From Micromonospora sp. WMMD1102 (GTDB lineage Bacteria > Actinomycetota > Actinomycetes > Mycobacteriales > Micromonosporaceae), in contig NZ_JARUBN010000001.1 in the NCBI RefSeq assembly GCF_029626265.1, positions 6,451,001-6,515,000 on the forward strand: a stretch of 64,000 nucleotides of DNA, written 5' to 3'. Below the pieces are notes generated by a model, which had not been told where the DNA came from, ran no database searches, and worked only from the letters and a program-made list of their open reading frames with translations. The position numbers and the translations under genes were made by a program. Positions 22,583-31,696 of the stretch are shown one piece after another (the first letter of the stretch is position 1; each line of letters begins with the position of its first letter).

Positions 22583-22676
22583 CTCCCTGCGCCGGCATTA
22601 CCCGGATCAGGTTCGACGGTCGGGGGCTCGCAGCCCCCCTCTCAGCCCGGTCCACCGGGCTCCCGTGGGTTACTTG
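22583..22676 (-). promoter_or_regulatory. TPP riboswitch (THI element)
   Basis: Reading the minus strand, the conserved CTGAGA of the pyrimidine-binding arm is followed by a variable G/C hairpin (GGGGG...CCCCC). Then come ACCTGATCCGGGTAATGCC and GGCGCAGGGA, the diagnostic pyrophosphate-binding arm. The AGGGA end runs directly into the GGAGGAG ribosome-binding site of thiE, so TPP binding can mask translation initiation of the operon. Confidence 0.96.
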
Positions 22677-22682
22677 TCGGCG

Positions 22683-22712
22683 AGCGTACGTCGCCGGTCA
22701 CGAATCCGTAAA
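22683..22712 (-). promoter_or_regulatory. Promoter of the thi operon
   Basis: On the minus strand a -35 TTTACG and a -10 TACGCT are separated by 18 bases. The expected transcript start falls just before the riboswitch, with no room for another element, which supports the call. Confidence 0.65.
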
Positions 22713-23091
22713 GGGCCGTGGCCCAGCGCACAGGATCGACATCGAAGCACGTACCGCCGTTCCGGAGCGGCTGACCGGCACCGGAGGGATATGTCTGTCC
22801 TATCCGGATCGCGCCGTCCCGTTACGCAACCGTTACCCGAATTAACCTCACCGTCGTATTCCGACCGGCCAGCGCCCGGCCCTAATTTGTTCAATCACAA
22901 GGCAAAATTCGGCCACTAGGCAAAACCCCGACCCCAAGGCAAAACCCGACCCCAAGGCAAGACCCCGACCACAAGGCAAGACCTCGACGGCCGGTGCTTC
23001 GGCGAGCTCCGGGCGTACCACCACACCCCCGTGGCGGCTTCGGCGTCCGGCGCGGGATCCCTCTGTCCTTCGCGGACCAAGGAGATCCTCC
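22713..23091. other. Intergenic region upstream of the ThuA-type secreted protein
   Basis: No gene is supported. It holds an array of five imperfect direct repeats (22896-22988) and should contain the promoter for the large secreted protein at 23092. The segment 22840-22910 is relatively AT-rich (CCGAATTAACC, CTAATTTGTTC) and could be the promoter zone; no clear -35/-10 pair was found. Confidence 0.45.
22896..22988. repeat. Five-copy short direct-repeat array
   Basis: Five units of 17-19 bases with core AAGGCAARACCCCGAC lie head to tail. The first two are degenerate (AAGGCAAAATTCGGC, TAGGCAAAACCCCGAC) and the last three close to identical. The array ends about 100 bases before the start codon of the secreted protein. 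The spacing is too short and regular for a CRISPR. Confidence 0.75.
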
Positions 23092-26000
23092 GTGTCCACT
23101 CCCGGCCGCCCCGGCGGCACCTCGCACCCCCCACACCCCCACCGCAGACCCGCTTCCGGCCCGCACGGCCCGAGACTCTTCCGTCGCCTGGTCGGCACCG
23201 CCGCGGCCGTACTGCTCGGCACGACCATGCTGGCCCCGACCCCGGCCTTGGCCGCCCCGGCGGCGCTTCCGCAGGCCCCGGCACCGATGGGGAAGGCCCC
23301 GGCGATCCAGGCCGAGCCGTTCAGCGTGCTGGTCTTCTCCAAGACCGCCGGCTTCCGGCACGACTCCATCCCGGCCGGTATCGCCGCGATCCAGCAGCTC
23401 GGTGCCGACAACGGCTTCACCGTCGACGCCACCGAGGACTCCACCGCGTTCACCGACGCCAACCTCGACGGGTACCAGGCGGTGATCTGGCTCTCCACCA
23501 CCGGCGACGTACTCAACGCGGAGCAGCAGGCCGCGTTCGAGCGGTACGTCCAGGCCGGCGGCGGGTACGTCGGCATCCACGCCGCCTCCGACACCGAGTA
23601 CGACTGGCCCTGGTACGGCGACCTGGTCGGCGCGTACTTCGCCTCGCACCCGGCCAACCAGCAGGCCACCATCAAGGTCGAGGACCCCGCGCACGAGTCC
23701 ACGAACGACCTGCCGGCGCAGTGGTCCCGGTACGACGAGTGGTACAACTTCCGCGAGAACCCGCGCGGCGACGTGCACGTACTCGCCTCGCTGGACGAGC
23801 GCAGCTACACCCCGGGCGCCGGGGCGATGGGCCACGACCACCCGTTCGCCTGGTGCCAGGACTACGACGGCGGCCGGGCCTGGTACACGGCCGGTGGCCA
23901 CACCCAGCAGTCGTACGCCGAGCCGGAGTTCCTGGGCCACCTGCTCGGTGGCATCCAGACCGCGGCCGGTGCCGTCGAGGCCGACTGCTCCGCCTCGCTG
24001 ACCAGCAGCTTCGAGAAGATCACGCTGGACAGCAACACGAACAACCCGATGGAGCTGGACGTCGCCGCCGACGGCCGGGTCTTCTACATCGAGCGGGACG
24101 GCCGGGTCCAGATCGTCAAGCCGGACACCGGCACCACGGTCACCGCCGCCGACCTCGACGTCTTCGGCGGCAACGAGGACGGGCTGATCGGCCTCCGGCT
24201 CGACCCCGACTTCGCCAGCAACAAGTGGGTGTACCTCTACTACGCCCCGAACGGCGGCGGCCCGCGCAACTACCTCTCCCGGTTCACCGTCGTCGGTGAC
24301 ACCCTCGACCTGGCCAGCGAGAAGATCGTGCTCGAGGTGACGACGCAGCGGAACACCTGCTGCCACGCCGGCGGCAGCATGACCTTCGACAGCGCCGGCA
24401 ACCTCTATCTGGCCACCGGCGACAACACCAACCCGTTCGAGTCGAACTCCTTCACCCCGATCGACGAGCGGCCGGGCCGGCAGGACTACGACGCGCAGCG
24501 CAGCGCCGGCAACACGAACGACCTGCGCGGCAAGGTGCTCCGGATCCACCCGGAGGACGACGGGACGTACACCGTCCCCGAGGGCAACCTCTTCGCGCCG
24601 GGCACCGAGAAGACCCGGCCGGAGATCTACGGGATGGGCTTCCGGAACCCGTTCCGGATCGGCATCGACCCCAAGACCGACACCCTCTACGTGGCCGACT
24701 ACGGCCCGGACGCCGGGGCGGCGAACCCGAACCGCGGTCCGGAGGGGACGGTGGAGTGGAACATCGTCGCCGAGGCCGGCAACTACGGCTGGCCGTACTG
24801 CCACGGGGCGAACTACGCCTACAACGACTACCAGTTCCCGTCCGGGCCGAGCGGGGCGAAGTTCGACTGTGCCGCCCCGGTGAACGACTCGCCGAACAAC
24901 ACCGGGCTGACCAACCTGCCGCCGGCGATCCCGGCCACCGTCGACTACGACTACGGCGGCAACCCGCTCTTCCCCGAGATCGGCGGCGGCGGTGCCCCGA
25001 TGGGCGGCCCGGTCTACCGGTACGACCCGGCGAACACCTCCGACCGCAAGTGGCCGGCGTACTACGACGGCAAGGCGACGTTCGGTGAGTGGAACCAGAA
25101 CAAGATGTACGCCTTCCAGGTCGCCGCGGACGGAAAGTCCCTGGTGGACATCAACCAGATGCTCACCGGGATGACCTTCCTCCGGCCGATGGACTTCGAG
25201 TTCGGCCCGGACGGCGCGCTGTACCTCATCGAGTGGGGCAGCGGCTTCGGCGGCAACAACGACAACTCCGGGGTCTACCGGATCGACTACATCGCCGGGG
25301 ACCGGGCACCGATCGCGGTCGCCAGCGCGGAGCCGACCTCCGGCCCGGCGCCGCTGACCGTGGCGTTCTCCAGCGAGGGCTCCCGGGACCCGGACGGCGG
25401 AGAGATCACCTACGCCTGGGCGTTCGGCGACGGCGCCACCTCGACCGAGCCGAACCCGACGCACACCTACGCGGCGGCCGGCAACTACACCGCCCAGCTA
25501 ACCGTCACCGGCGACACCGGCCGGACGGCGGTGGCGAACGTACCGGTGACGGTCGGCAACACCGCCCCGACGGTGACCATCGAGTTCCCGCCGGACGGCG
25601 GCTTCTTCGACTGGGGCGACCAGGTCAAGTACACGGTGAAGGTGACCGACCCGGAGGACGGGGAGATCGACTGCGACCGGGTGGTCCTGCAGTACTACCT
25701 GGGCCACGACGAGCACGCCCACCCGCTCGACGATCAGACCGGCTGCACCGGCACGGTGCAGACCTCGCTCGCCTCCGGGCACGGCGCCGACGCCGACGTC
25801 TTCGCGGTCTTCGAGGCCAGCTACACCGACGGCGGCGGAGCCGGCGGGTCGAACGCGCTGACCGGCCGGGCGATCGAGCAGTTGCAGCCGAAGCGGAAGC
25901 AGGCCGAGTACTTCTCGGCGACCGGCCGGGCGCCGGACGGCGTCGGCGGCGGTGACCCGGGCGTGCAGACCGAGGCCACCTCCGACGTCGAGGGCGGCTT

Positions 26001-28983
26001 CCAGAACATCGCGTTCGTCGAGGACGGCGACTACTGGACCTTCGACCCGACGAACCTGACGAACATCACCGGGTTCCGGTTCCGGGCCTCCTCGGCCGGC
26101 GGCGGCGCCCGGATCGAGGTACGGTCCGGCGCGGCCGACGGCCCGGTACTGGCCACCGCCACGGTGCCGGACACCGGCGGCTGGCAGGCCTTCACCAACG
26201 CCACGGCCGAGCTGGCGACCCCCAGCACGACGAGCGGGCCGCTGTACTTCGTGGCCAAGAACCCGGTCGGGGCCACCGGCACGGGTGCGATCGTCAACGT
26301 CAACTGGGTCGAGTTCGTCGGTCGCGGCGTCACCGACAACGCGCCGCCGACGGTGACCGCCACCGCCACCCCGAACACCGGCACCGCGCCGGTCGCGGTG
26401 AGCTTCGACGGCACCGCCAGCGACGCCGAGGGCGACGAACCGCTCACGTACGCCTGGGACTTCGGGGACGGGGGCACGGCGGACACCCTGGACGCCACGC
26501 ACACGTACACCGCCCCGGGCAACTTCACCGCGACCCTTACCGTGACGGACTCGCGCGGCGCCGCCGCGTACGCGAGCGTGCCGGTGCGGGTGGAGGCGCC
26601 GAACAACTCGTGCTTCGGGGCCCGCTCGGACGAGTTCGACGGCAGCGAGCTGGACAAGGCCCGCTGGTCGACTGTGCTCCGGGAGAACCAGCTCTACGGT
26701 GTGCGGGACGGCTCCCTGGTGCTGCCCACCTCCTCCGGCGACCTGTACGGCAGCCGCAACGACGCCACCAACGTCGTCCTGCAACCGGCGCCGGACGGCA
26801 GCTGGCAGGCCACCACCAAGGTCAGCCTGGCGGTGACCGAGAACTACCAGCAGGCCGGCCTGATCGTGTACGGCGACGACGACAACTACGCCAAACTGGA
26901 CCTGCTGTACAACGGCAGCCGGGTCGTCGAGTTCATCCGGGAGACCGCCGGAACCCCGCGCAACGAAAGCGGCGACTCGGCGCCCGCACCGGCCGGTGAC
27001 TCGGTCTACCTGCGGCTGACCAGCGACGGCGTGAACCTGACCGCGGCCTTCTCGGCCGACGGGCAGACCTTCACCCCGGTCGGCCGGTCGGCGGCGCTGG
27101 CCGGCATCACCGACCCGAAGGTGGGGCTGTTCGCGCTGAACGGCGGCACCACCGCACCCGTGGTGGACGCCAGCTTCGACTGGTTCCAGGTCACGCCCGA
27201 CGAGCCGGCCGGCGAGGTGACCCCGAACGACGAGTTCACCGGGACCACCCTCGACAAGTGCCGGTGGGACGGAATCGTCCGGGAGGACCCGACGGCGTAC
27301 CGGGTCGCCGACGGCGCGCTGCACGTCGACGTGCCGAACGGTGACATCTACACCGGCAACAACACCGGGCCGACGAACTTCGTGCTCCAGACCGCTCCCG
27401 AGGGCGACTGGACGATCGAGACGAAGGTCGACGGCAGCAAGCTGGACGAGCAGTACCAGCAGGCCGGTCTGCTCGTCTACGGCGACGACGACAACTACCT
27501 GAAGCTCGACTTCATCGCCGACAACCAGGTGGGTCAGCCGGTCAGCCGGCGGATCGAGTTCCGCAGCGAGATCGACGCCACCGTGCAGGACCCGCAGCCG
27601 CAGGTCACCGACCTCACCGACTCGGTGTGGCAGCTGCGACTGGCAAAGTCGGGTGACACCTACACGGCGTCGTACTCGGCGGACGGGACGACCTGGACGG
27701 AGTTCGAGTCGCTGACCAACGCCGCAGTCGGCGCCACGCCGCGGATCGGTCTGTTCAGCCTCGGCGGGGCGCAGACCGCGTCGAAGACCGTCTCGTTCGA
27801 CTACTTCCGGCTCAGCACGGAGGCGGCCGACGAGGTGGCCCCGGTGACCACCGCCACCGTGTCGGGGACCCCGACCGGCGGCTGGTACACCGGCCCGGTG
27901 ACGGTGACCCTGGCTGCCACCGACAACGCCGGCGGCAGCGGGGTGGCCCGCACCGAATACCAACTCGACACCGCGACGACCTGGACGGCCTACTCGGAGC
28001 CGGTACCGGTCGCCGGGGACGGCACGCACACCGTCCGGTTCCGGTCGGTGGACGAGGCCGGCAACGTCGAGGAGACGAAGTCGGTCGAGGTGAAGATCGA
28101 CGCCACCGCGCCGGTCAGCACCGCCGAGTTCGCCCCGCCGACCGACGACGGCTGGCACAGCGGCACCATCCCGGTGACGCTGTCGTCGACCGACGCCGGC
28201 AGCGGAGTGGCCACCCTGGAGTGGTCGCTGGACGGCGGACCCTGGACGGCGTACACCGAGCCGGTGAACGTGACCGGGAACGGGCAGCACGAGCTGCTCT
28301 ACCGGGCCACCGACGCCGCCGGCAACGTCGAGACGCTCAAGTCGGCGATCCTGAAGATCGACGGAGACAAGCCGACCGTACTGGTTTCCGGGCTGGCCGA
28401 CGGCCAGCTCTACGGTGACAGCCAGGACGTCCGGGTGAACTGGTCGGCCGTCGACCCGACCTCCGGGATCAAGGCGACGGTCGGCACGCTCGACGGTCGC
28501 CCCTACCAGCCGAACACCCTGCAGGCGATGTACGAGCTGCCGCTCGGCCTGCACGAGCTGACCGTGACCGCCACGGACAAGGCCGGCAACACGACGACCT
28601 CGACCGTACGGTTCTTCGTCACCACCTCGTTCCGGGACATGCAACAGTTGCTGGACCGGTTCAAGGCGACGGGTCGGCTGTCGGCCAAGGGGCACAAGCA
28701 GTTGTCGAACAAGCTCGACACGGTCCGCCAGGCCGAGGCGAACGGCAACGACAACAAGGCGATCAAGCAGCTCGACCAGTTCAAGGCGCTCGCCTCGGAC
28801 ACCGGGCTGGTCGCCGAGGCGGAGATCCGGGACGTACTGATCCGGGACGCCGACGCGATGATCGTGCGGCTCGGTGGCGACCCCAGCGCCGCCGGGGTCA
28901 GAGCCAACGACGGCAAGTCGGTGCAGGGCACCGGCCGGCTGGTCGAGGACCCGACCCGGGTGAAGCGGGGCAGCCGGCTCTGA
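23092..28983 (+). CDS. Secreted multidomain ThuA / glucose-sorbosone dehydrogenase / PKD / CBM / FIMAH protein
   Basis: A 1963-residue exported protein. A signal peptide with RR and a hydrophobic core ends near ALAAPAA (about residue 55). Approximate domains: ThuA-like (77-293, VGIHAASDTEYDWPWY); PQQ/GSDH-type beta-propeller (303-736, GLRLDPDFASNKWVYLYY and GMGFRNPFRIG); PKD (740-823, YAWAFGDGATSTEPNPTHTY); an Ig-like segment; CBM6-like (933-1080); PKD (1083-1170); two concanavalin-like repeats, each with QAGL(I/L)VYGDDDNY (1170-1577); two OmpL47-type repeats (1583-1760); Ig-like; and a C-terminal FIMAH domain (about 1847-1933). It probably binds and oxidises or remodels extracellular carbohydrate; the substrate is unknown. 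It stands alone, followed by a terminator. Confidence 0.92.
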   Translation: MSTPGRPGGTSHPPHPHRRPASGPHGPRLFRRLVGTAAAVLLGTTMLAPTPALAAPAALPQAPAPMGKAPAIQAEPFSVLVFSKTAGFRHDSIPAGIAAIQQLGADNGFTVDATEDSTAFTDANLDGYQAVIWLSTTGDVLNAEQQAAFERYVQAGGGYVGIHAASDTEYDWPWYGDLVGAYFASHPANQQATIKVEDPAHESTNDLPAQWSRYDEWYNFRENPRGDVHVLASLDERSYTPGAGAMGHDHPFAWCQDYDGGRAWYTAGGHTQQSYAEPEFLGHLLGGIQTAAGAVEADCSASLTSSFEKITLDSNTNNPMELDVAADGRVFYIERDGRVQIVKPDTGTTVTAADLDVFGGNEDGLIGLRLDPDFASNKWVYLYYAPNGGGPRNYLSRFTVVGDTLDLASEKIVLEVTTQRNTCCHAGGSMTFDSAGNLYLATGDNTNPFESNSFTPIDERPGRQDYDAQRSAGNTNDLRGKVLRIHPEDDGTYTVPEGNLFAPGTEKTRPEIYGMGFRNPFRIGIDPKTDTLYVADYGPDAGAANPNRGPEGTVEWNIVAEAGNYGWPYCHGANYAYNDYQFPSGPSGAKFDCAAPVNDSPNNTGLTNLPPAIPATVDYDYGGNPLFPEIGGGGAPMGGPVYRYDPANTSDRKWPAYYDGKATFGEWNQNKMYAFQVAADGKSLVDINQMLTGMTFLRPMDFEFGPDGALYLIEWGSGFGGNNDNSGVYRIDYIAGDRAPIAVASAEPTSGPAPLTVAFSSEGSRDPDGGEITYAWAFGDGATSTEPNPTHTYAAAGNYTAQLTVTGDTGRTAVANVPVTVGNTAPTVTIEFPPDGGFFDWGDQVKYTVKVTDPEDGEIDCDRVVLQYYLGHDEHAHPLDDQTGCTGTVQTSLASGHGADADVFAVFEASYTDGGGAGGSNALTGRAIEQLQPKRKQAEYFSATGRAPDGVGGGDPGVQTEATSDVEGGFQNIAFVEDGDYWTFDPTNLTNITGFRFRASSAGGGARIEVRSGAADGPVLATATVPDTGGWQAFTNATAELATPSTTSGPLYFVAKNPVGATGTGAIVNVNWVEFVGRGVTDNAPPTVTATATPNTGTAPVAVSFDGTASDAEGDEPLTYAWDFGDGGTADTLDATHTYTAPGNFTATLTVTDSRGAAAYASVPVRVEAPNNSCFGARSDEFDGSELDKARWSTVLRENQLYGVRDGSLVLPTSSGDLYGSRNDATNVVLQPAPDGSWQATTKVSLAVTENYQQAGLIVYGDDDNYAKLDLLYNGSRVVEFIRETAGTPRNESGDSAPAPAGDSVYLRLTSDGVNLTAAFSADGQTFTPVGRSAALAGITDPKVGLFALNGGTTAPVVDASFDWFQVTPDEPAGEVTPNDEFTGTTLDKCRWDGIVREDPTAYRVADGALHVDVPNGDIYTGNNTGPTNFVLQTAPEGDWTIETKVDGSKLDEQYQQAGLLVYGDDDNYLKLDFIADNQVGQPVSRRIEFRSEIDATVQDPQPQVTDLTDSVWQLRLAKSGDTYTASYSADGTTWTEFESLTNAAVGATPRIGLFSLGGAQTASKTVSFDYFRLSTEAADEVAPVTTATVSGTPTGGWYTGPVTVTLAATDNAGGSGVARTEYQLDTATTWTAYSEPVPVAGDGTHTVRFRSVDEAGNVEETKSVEVKIDATAPVSTAEFAPPTDDGWHSGTIPVTLSSTDAGSGVATLEWSLDGGPWTAYTEPVNVTGNGQHELLYRATDAAGNVETLKSAILKIDGDKPTVLVSGLADGQLYGDSQDVRVNWSAVDPTSGIKATVGTLDGRPYQPNTLQAMYELPLGLHELTVTATDKAGNTTTSTVRFFVTTSFRDMQQLLDRFKATGRLSAKGHKQLSNKLDTVRQAEANGNDNKAIKQLDQFKALASDTGLVAEAEIRDVLIRDADAMIVRLGGDPSAAGVRANDGKSVQGTGRLVEDPTRVKRGSRL

Positions 28984-29011
28984 GCCGGAGCCTCCGGCAC
29001 GTCAGGTAGGC

Positions 29012-29045
29012 GCGGGGGCGGTCACCGACAGGCGACCGCCCCCGC
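29012..29045 (+). terminator. Terminator of the ThuA-type gene
   Basis: A 12-bp perfect stem (GCGGGGGCGGTC with its complement) and ten-base loop lie 28 bases after the stop codon. No T-run follows, as is common in high-GC actinobacteria. Confidence 0.65.
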
Positions 29046-29071
29046 ACCCGTCCGGCAGGCCCACTGCCGGG

Positions 29072-29125
29072 AGAAGACCGGCGGGCTCGCTCGTCGGCAG
29101 AAGACCGACGGGCTCGCTCGTCGGG
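29072..29125. repeat. Two-copy 27-bp direct repeat
   Basis: Two adjacent 27-base copies (AGAAGACCGGCGGGCTCGCT and on) differ at two positions. They lie just upstream of the start of the small secreted protein. Confidence 0.8.
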
Positions 29126-29166
29126 ACATGGTCCGGCGGGCGTGTCCGCCGGGAAGGAGTACCCGA

Positions 29167-29733
29167 ATGCCACGTCGACCCGTGCGAGCCCTCCGGCGGA
29201 ATTCCGGGGTCCGGGCGCTCGTACCGCTGCTGTTCGGCGCCCTCTTCCTCGCCGCCGGGCTGGTGCCGGCGGCCCCGGCCGGCGCGCACGGCGACAACAT
29301 CAAACTGTTGGTCGCCGGCGACGGGTCCACCGGGGTGACCGTGCAGGCCAGCTACCAGGACGGGCATCCGGTGGAGACCGGCGTACGGCTGGTGCTGACC
29401 GCCACCGGCGAGGGCGGCCGGAGCGTCGGCCCGGTCCAGCTCAACCCGGCCGGCGAGGGCAAGGGCTTCTACAGCACCGGGCCGATCCTCACGCCCGGAT
29501 CCTGGCAGGTCACGGTCAGCGCACCGAAGCCGACCGCAGCCGAGGTACGCGTCGTCGTGCAGGCCCGCGCCGCCCAGGCCGCCCCACCGGTACGCGCGCC
29601 GGCCCCGACCGCCGGGTCGGGGTCTGCCGACACCACCTGGCTGTGGTGGGTGGCCGGCGCCGCGGTGGCTCTCGCCGCCGTCGCCACCCTCGGCGCCCTC
29701 CTGGTACGCGTCCGCCGCACCCGCCACCCCTGA
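29167..29733 (+). CDS. Small secreted, membrane-anchored protein of unknown function
   Basis: 188 residues. ATG 29167 follows GGAAGGAG with good spacing. A signal peptide (hydrophobic core LVPLLFGALFLAAGLVPA) probably ends at AGAHG. About 90 residues of predicted beta structure follow (IKLLVAGDGSTGVTVQASYQ, then PILTPGSWQVTVSAPKP), then a Pro/Ala linker. A C-terminal helix (WLWWVAGAAVALAAVATLGA) with RVRRTRHP behind it anchors it with the C-terminus inside. The mature start AHGD and Ig-like fold recall CopC/YtkA-like domains, but metal ligands are not evident. It may share function with the preceding secreted protein. Confidence 0.78.
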   Translation: MPRRPVRALRRNSGVRALVPLLFGALFLAAGLVPAAPAGAHGDNIKLLVAGDGSTGVTVQASYQDGHPVETGVRLVLTATGEGGRSVGPVQLNPAGEGKGFYSTGPILTPGSWQVTVSAPKPTAAEVRVVVQARAAQAAPPVRAPAPTAGSGSADTTWLWWVAGAAVALAAVATLGALLVRVRRTRHP

Positions 29734-29844
29734 CACCCCCGTCACCGCCTCGGCGCCCCGCATCCCGGCGGCCCGGCACTCCGACGGCCCGGCGCCCCGG
29801 CGCCCCGCCTCCGGCGGCCGACAACATGGTCAGTCACCCTGCTC

Positions 29845-29897
29845 ACCTGGACAACAGAGGCGCTACCCCGGTCGGGTAACGCCTCTGTTGTCCAGGT
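29845..29897. repeat. Palindrome (family copy 2)
   Basis: 24-base arms (29845-29868 and 29874-29897) match at 23 positions around a five-base loop. The left arm starts ACCTGGACAACAGAGGCG. It is almost identical to copy 3 at 30351 and related to copy 1 at 16134. It could terminate transcription or be a non-autonomous repeat. Confidence 0.85.
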
Positions 29898-30274
29898 CGA
29901 CGGCCGAGCGACGGCCGGCGGCGCGGCGGTGGGCGGCGGGTGGCGGGCGTCGGTGGTGCGGGGCAGGCGAGCTGCTGGTCGTCGACGCCGGACTACCGCC
30001 CCCGACCGCCCAGCACGAGGTGTACGACAGCCGGGGGCGGTTCGTCGGCCGGGTCGACCTGGCGTACCCGGGGCTGCGGATCGCCCTGGAGTACGAGGGT
30101 CACCACCACCGCGAGCGGGCACACTTCCGCCAGGACGTCTCCCGGTACAACGAGCTGCGTGCCGCCGGCTGGACCGTGCTCCGGTTCACCGCCGACGACG
30201 TCCTGCGCCACCCCGCCCGCCTACTCGCCCAGCTCACCCAGGCGCTCCGCGAACGTTCCGCCCGCCCGCGCTGA
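29888..30274 (+). pseudogene. Truncated endonuclease-like (DUF559/Vsr-fold) gene remnant
   Basis: Only the C-terminal third of a DUF559-type protein remains. From about 29966 the translation reads GELLVVDAGLPPPTAQHEVY, then VDLAYPGLRIALEYEGHHHR and GWTVLRFTADDVLRHP, which is the PD-(D/E)xK-like core with Asp and Glu in place. Family members are usually near 300 residues with an N-terminal helix-turn-helix-type domain, which is missing. The open frame runs upstream only into palindrome copy 2, and its first TTG lies inside the palindrome arm. It is probably a 5'-deleted remnant rather than an expressed enzyme. Confidence 0.7.
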
Positions 30275-30350
30275 TCCGCACCCGACCGTCCTCATCGACC
30301 CGGTGCAGCACAGGAATCGTTCGGGCTGGCCGGCATGCGGCAACCCACTC

Positions 30351-30403
30351 ACCTGGACAACAGAGGCGTTACCCGGGCGTCGTAACGCCTCTGTTGTCCA
30401 GGT
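30351..30403. repeat. Palindrome (family copy 3)
   Basis: Perfect 22-base arms (30351-30372 and 30382-30403) flank a nine-base loop. The left arm starts ACCTGGACAACAGAGGCGTT. With copy 2 it brackets the endonuclease remnant, and it also lies just past the 3' end of the aldo/keto reductase. Confidence 0.87.
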
Positions 30404-30432
30404 CGACGGGAGAGAGCCTGGTGCGGGCGGGG

Positions 30433-31379
30433 TCAGAGGAGGGTGTGGAGGGTGCTGAGGTCGTCGGGGGTGGGCTGCCAGCGGCCGGCGGCGGCGTTGG
30501 CGCGTACCTGGTCGGGGGTGGTGGCACCGGCGATCACCGAGGTCACCGCCGGCTGGGCGGCCAGGCCGCCGATCGCCACGTCGAGCAGGCTGCGCCCGCG
30601 CTCGGCGGCGTACTTCTCCAGCGCTCGATGGTGTCCCAGGGCGCGGAAGCCAGCCGGGCGGCGTACCTCGGGCTGGTGCCGGCGAGCCGGCTGTCCGGCG
30701 GTGGCGGCGCGCCCCGCTTGTACTTGCCGGTGAGCAGCCCGTCGGCGAGCGGGAAGAACGGCAGCAGGCCGAGCCCGAAGTGCCGGGCGGCCGGCACCAC
30801 CTCGGTCTCCACCGCCCGGTTCAGCAGGCTGTACTCGTTCTGCGCGCTGACGAACGGCGTCCAGCCCCGGGTACGCGCCGTCCAGGCGGCGTCGGCGATC
30901 TGCCACCCGGCGAAGTTGGAGTTGCCGAGGTAGCGGACCTTGCCGGCCCGGACCAGGTCGTCGAGCGCACTCAACGTTTCCTCGATCGGCGTACCCGGGT
31001 CGGGCTCGTGCAGCTGGTAGAGGTCGATGTGGTCGGTGCCGAGCCGGCGCATCGACGCCTCGACGGCCCGGGCGACGTAGCGGCGGGCGCCCCGGGCGCC
31101 GTGGTCCGGCCCGTTCATCCCGGACATGCTCATGCCGAACTTGCTGGCCAGCACGACGTCGTCCCGCCGGCCGCGCAGCGCGGCACCGAGCTGCTCCTCC
31201 GACCCGCCGTGCGGTTCGCCGTAGATGTCGGCGGTGTCGAAGAAGTTGATCCCGACGTCGAGGGCGGCGTCGACCACGGCGCGGGTGCCGGTGGCGTCGA
31301 GCTTGCGGCCGAAGTTGTTGCAGCCGATCCCGACGACGGACACCACGAGCCCGGATTCGCCCAACCGGCGGTAGGTCAT
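30433..31379 (-). pseudogene. Aldo/keto reductase disrupted by a one-base deletion
   Basis: From ATG 31379 the frame encodes a clear aldo/keto reductase: MTYRRLGESGLVVS, INFFDTADIYG, VVLASKFG, DHIDLYQLHEPDP, VRYLGNSNFAGWQI and VSAQNEYSLLNR. After WDTIER (about 30621) it shifts into an unrelated ending, while the next frame continues perfectly with LEKYAAERGRSLLDVAIGGL to the normal end at 30433. One missing C, turning CGCCTG into CGCTG, explains it exactly. It is either a recent pseudogene or a sequencing error. Catalytic Asp, Tyr and Lys all precede the break. Intact length would be about 315 residues. Confidence 0.85.
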
Positions 31380-31696
31380 CTCAGTCAAGCGATCAACCCT
31401 ATGCCGCCGGCAGCGGTCCGGCGCCCGGCACCGCACTCCGCCTCGCTGCGCGACACAACCCATAGGACACCCCGGCGGCGGTACGCCCATTCGACAGTCC
31501 GTTCGGTGCCTCTATATCGACACATCCAATCGAGAAAAGAATTCGGCGCCGATTCACGTCCGTAAAGTCGACCGGCGTTCTGGCGCGTCGCGTGCGTGGA
31601 CCGGAAACTGCTATACCGTGAGCACGGATACGGCGACCCGTGCGATTTCCGCGCCGTTCACGGTCGTCGCGACGAGGCGGCGGAAGGCGGGCTCAC
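31380..31696. other. Divergent intergenic region upstream of the GT2 gene
   Basis: No gene is supported. The segment 31500-31570 (CTCTATATCGACACATCC, GAGAAAAGAATTCGG) is clearly less GC-rich than its surroundings and probably carries the promoters for the leftward reductase and the rightward glycosyltransferase pair. No firm -35/-10 pair was identified. Confidence 0.45.

Noticed and set aside
22896..22988. Repeat array as a CRISPR
   Set aside because: Units are 17-19 bases with no spacers between them, and no cas gene is present.
22891..28695. Two long minus-strand frames opposite the secreted ThuA fusion
   Set aside because: They mirror a protein with clear signal peptide and domains, and have no recognisable motif of their own.
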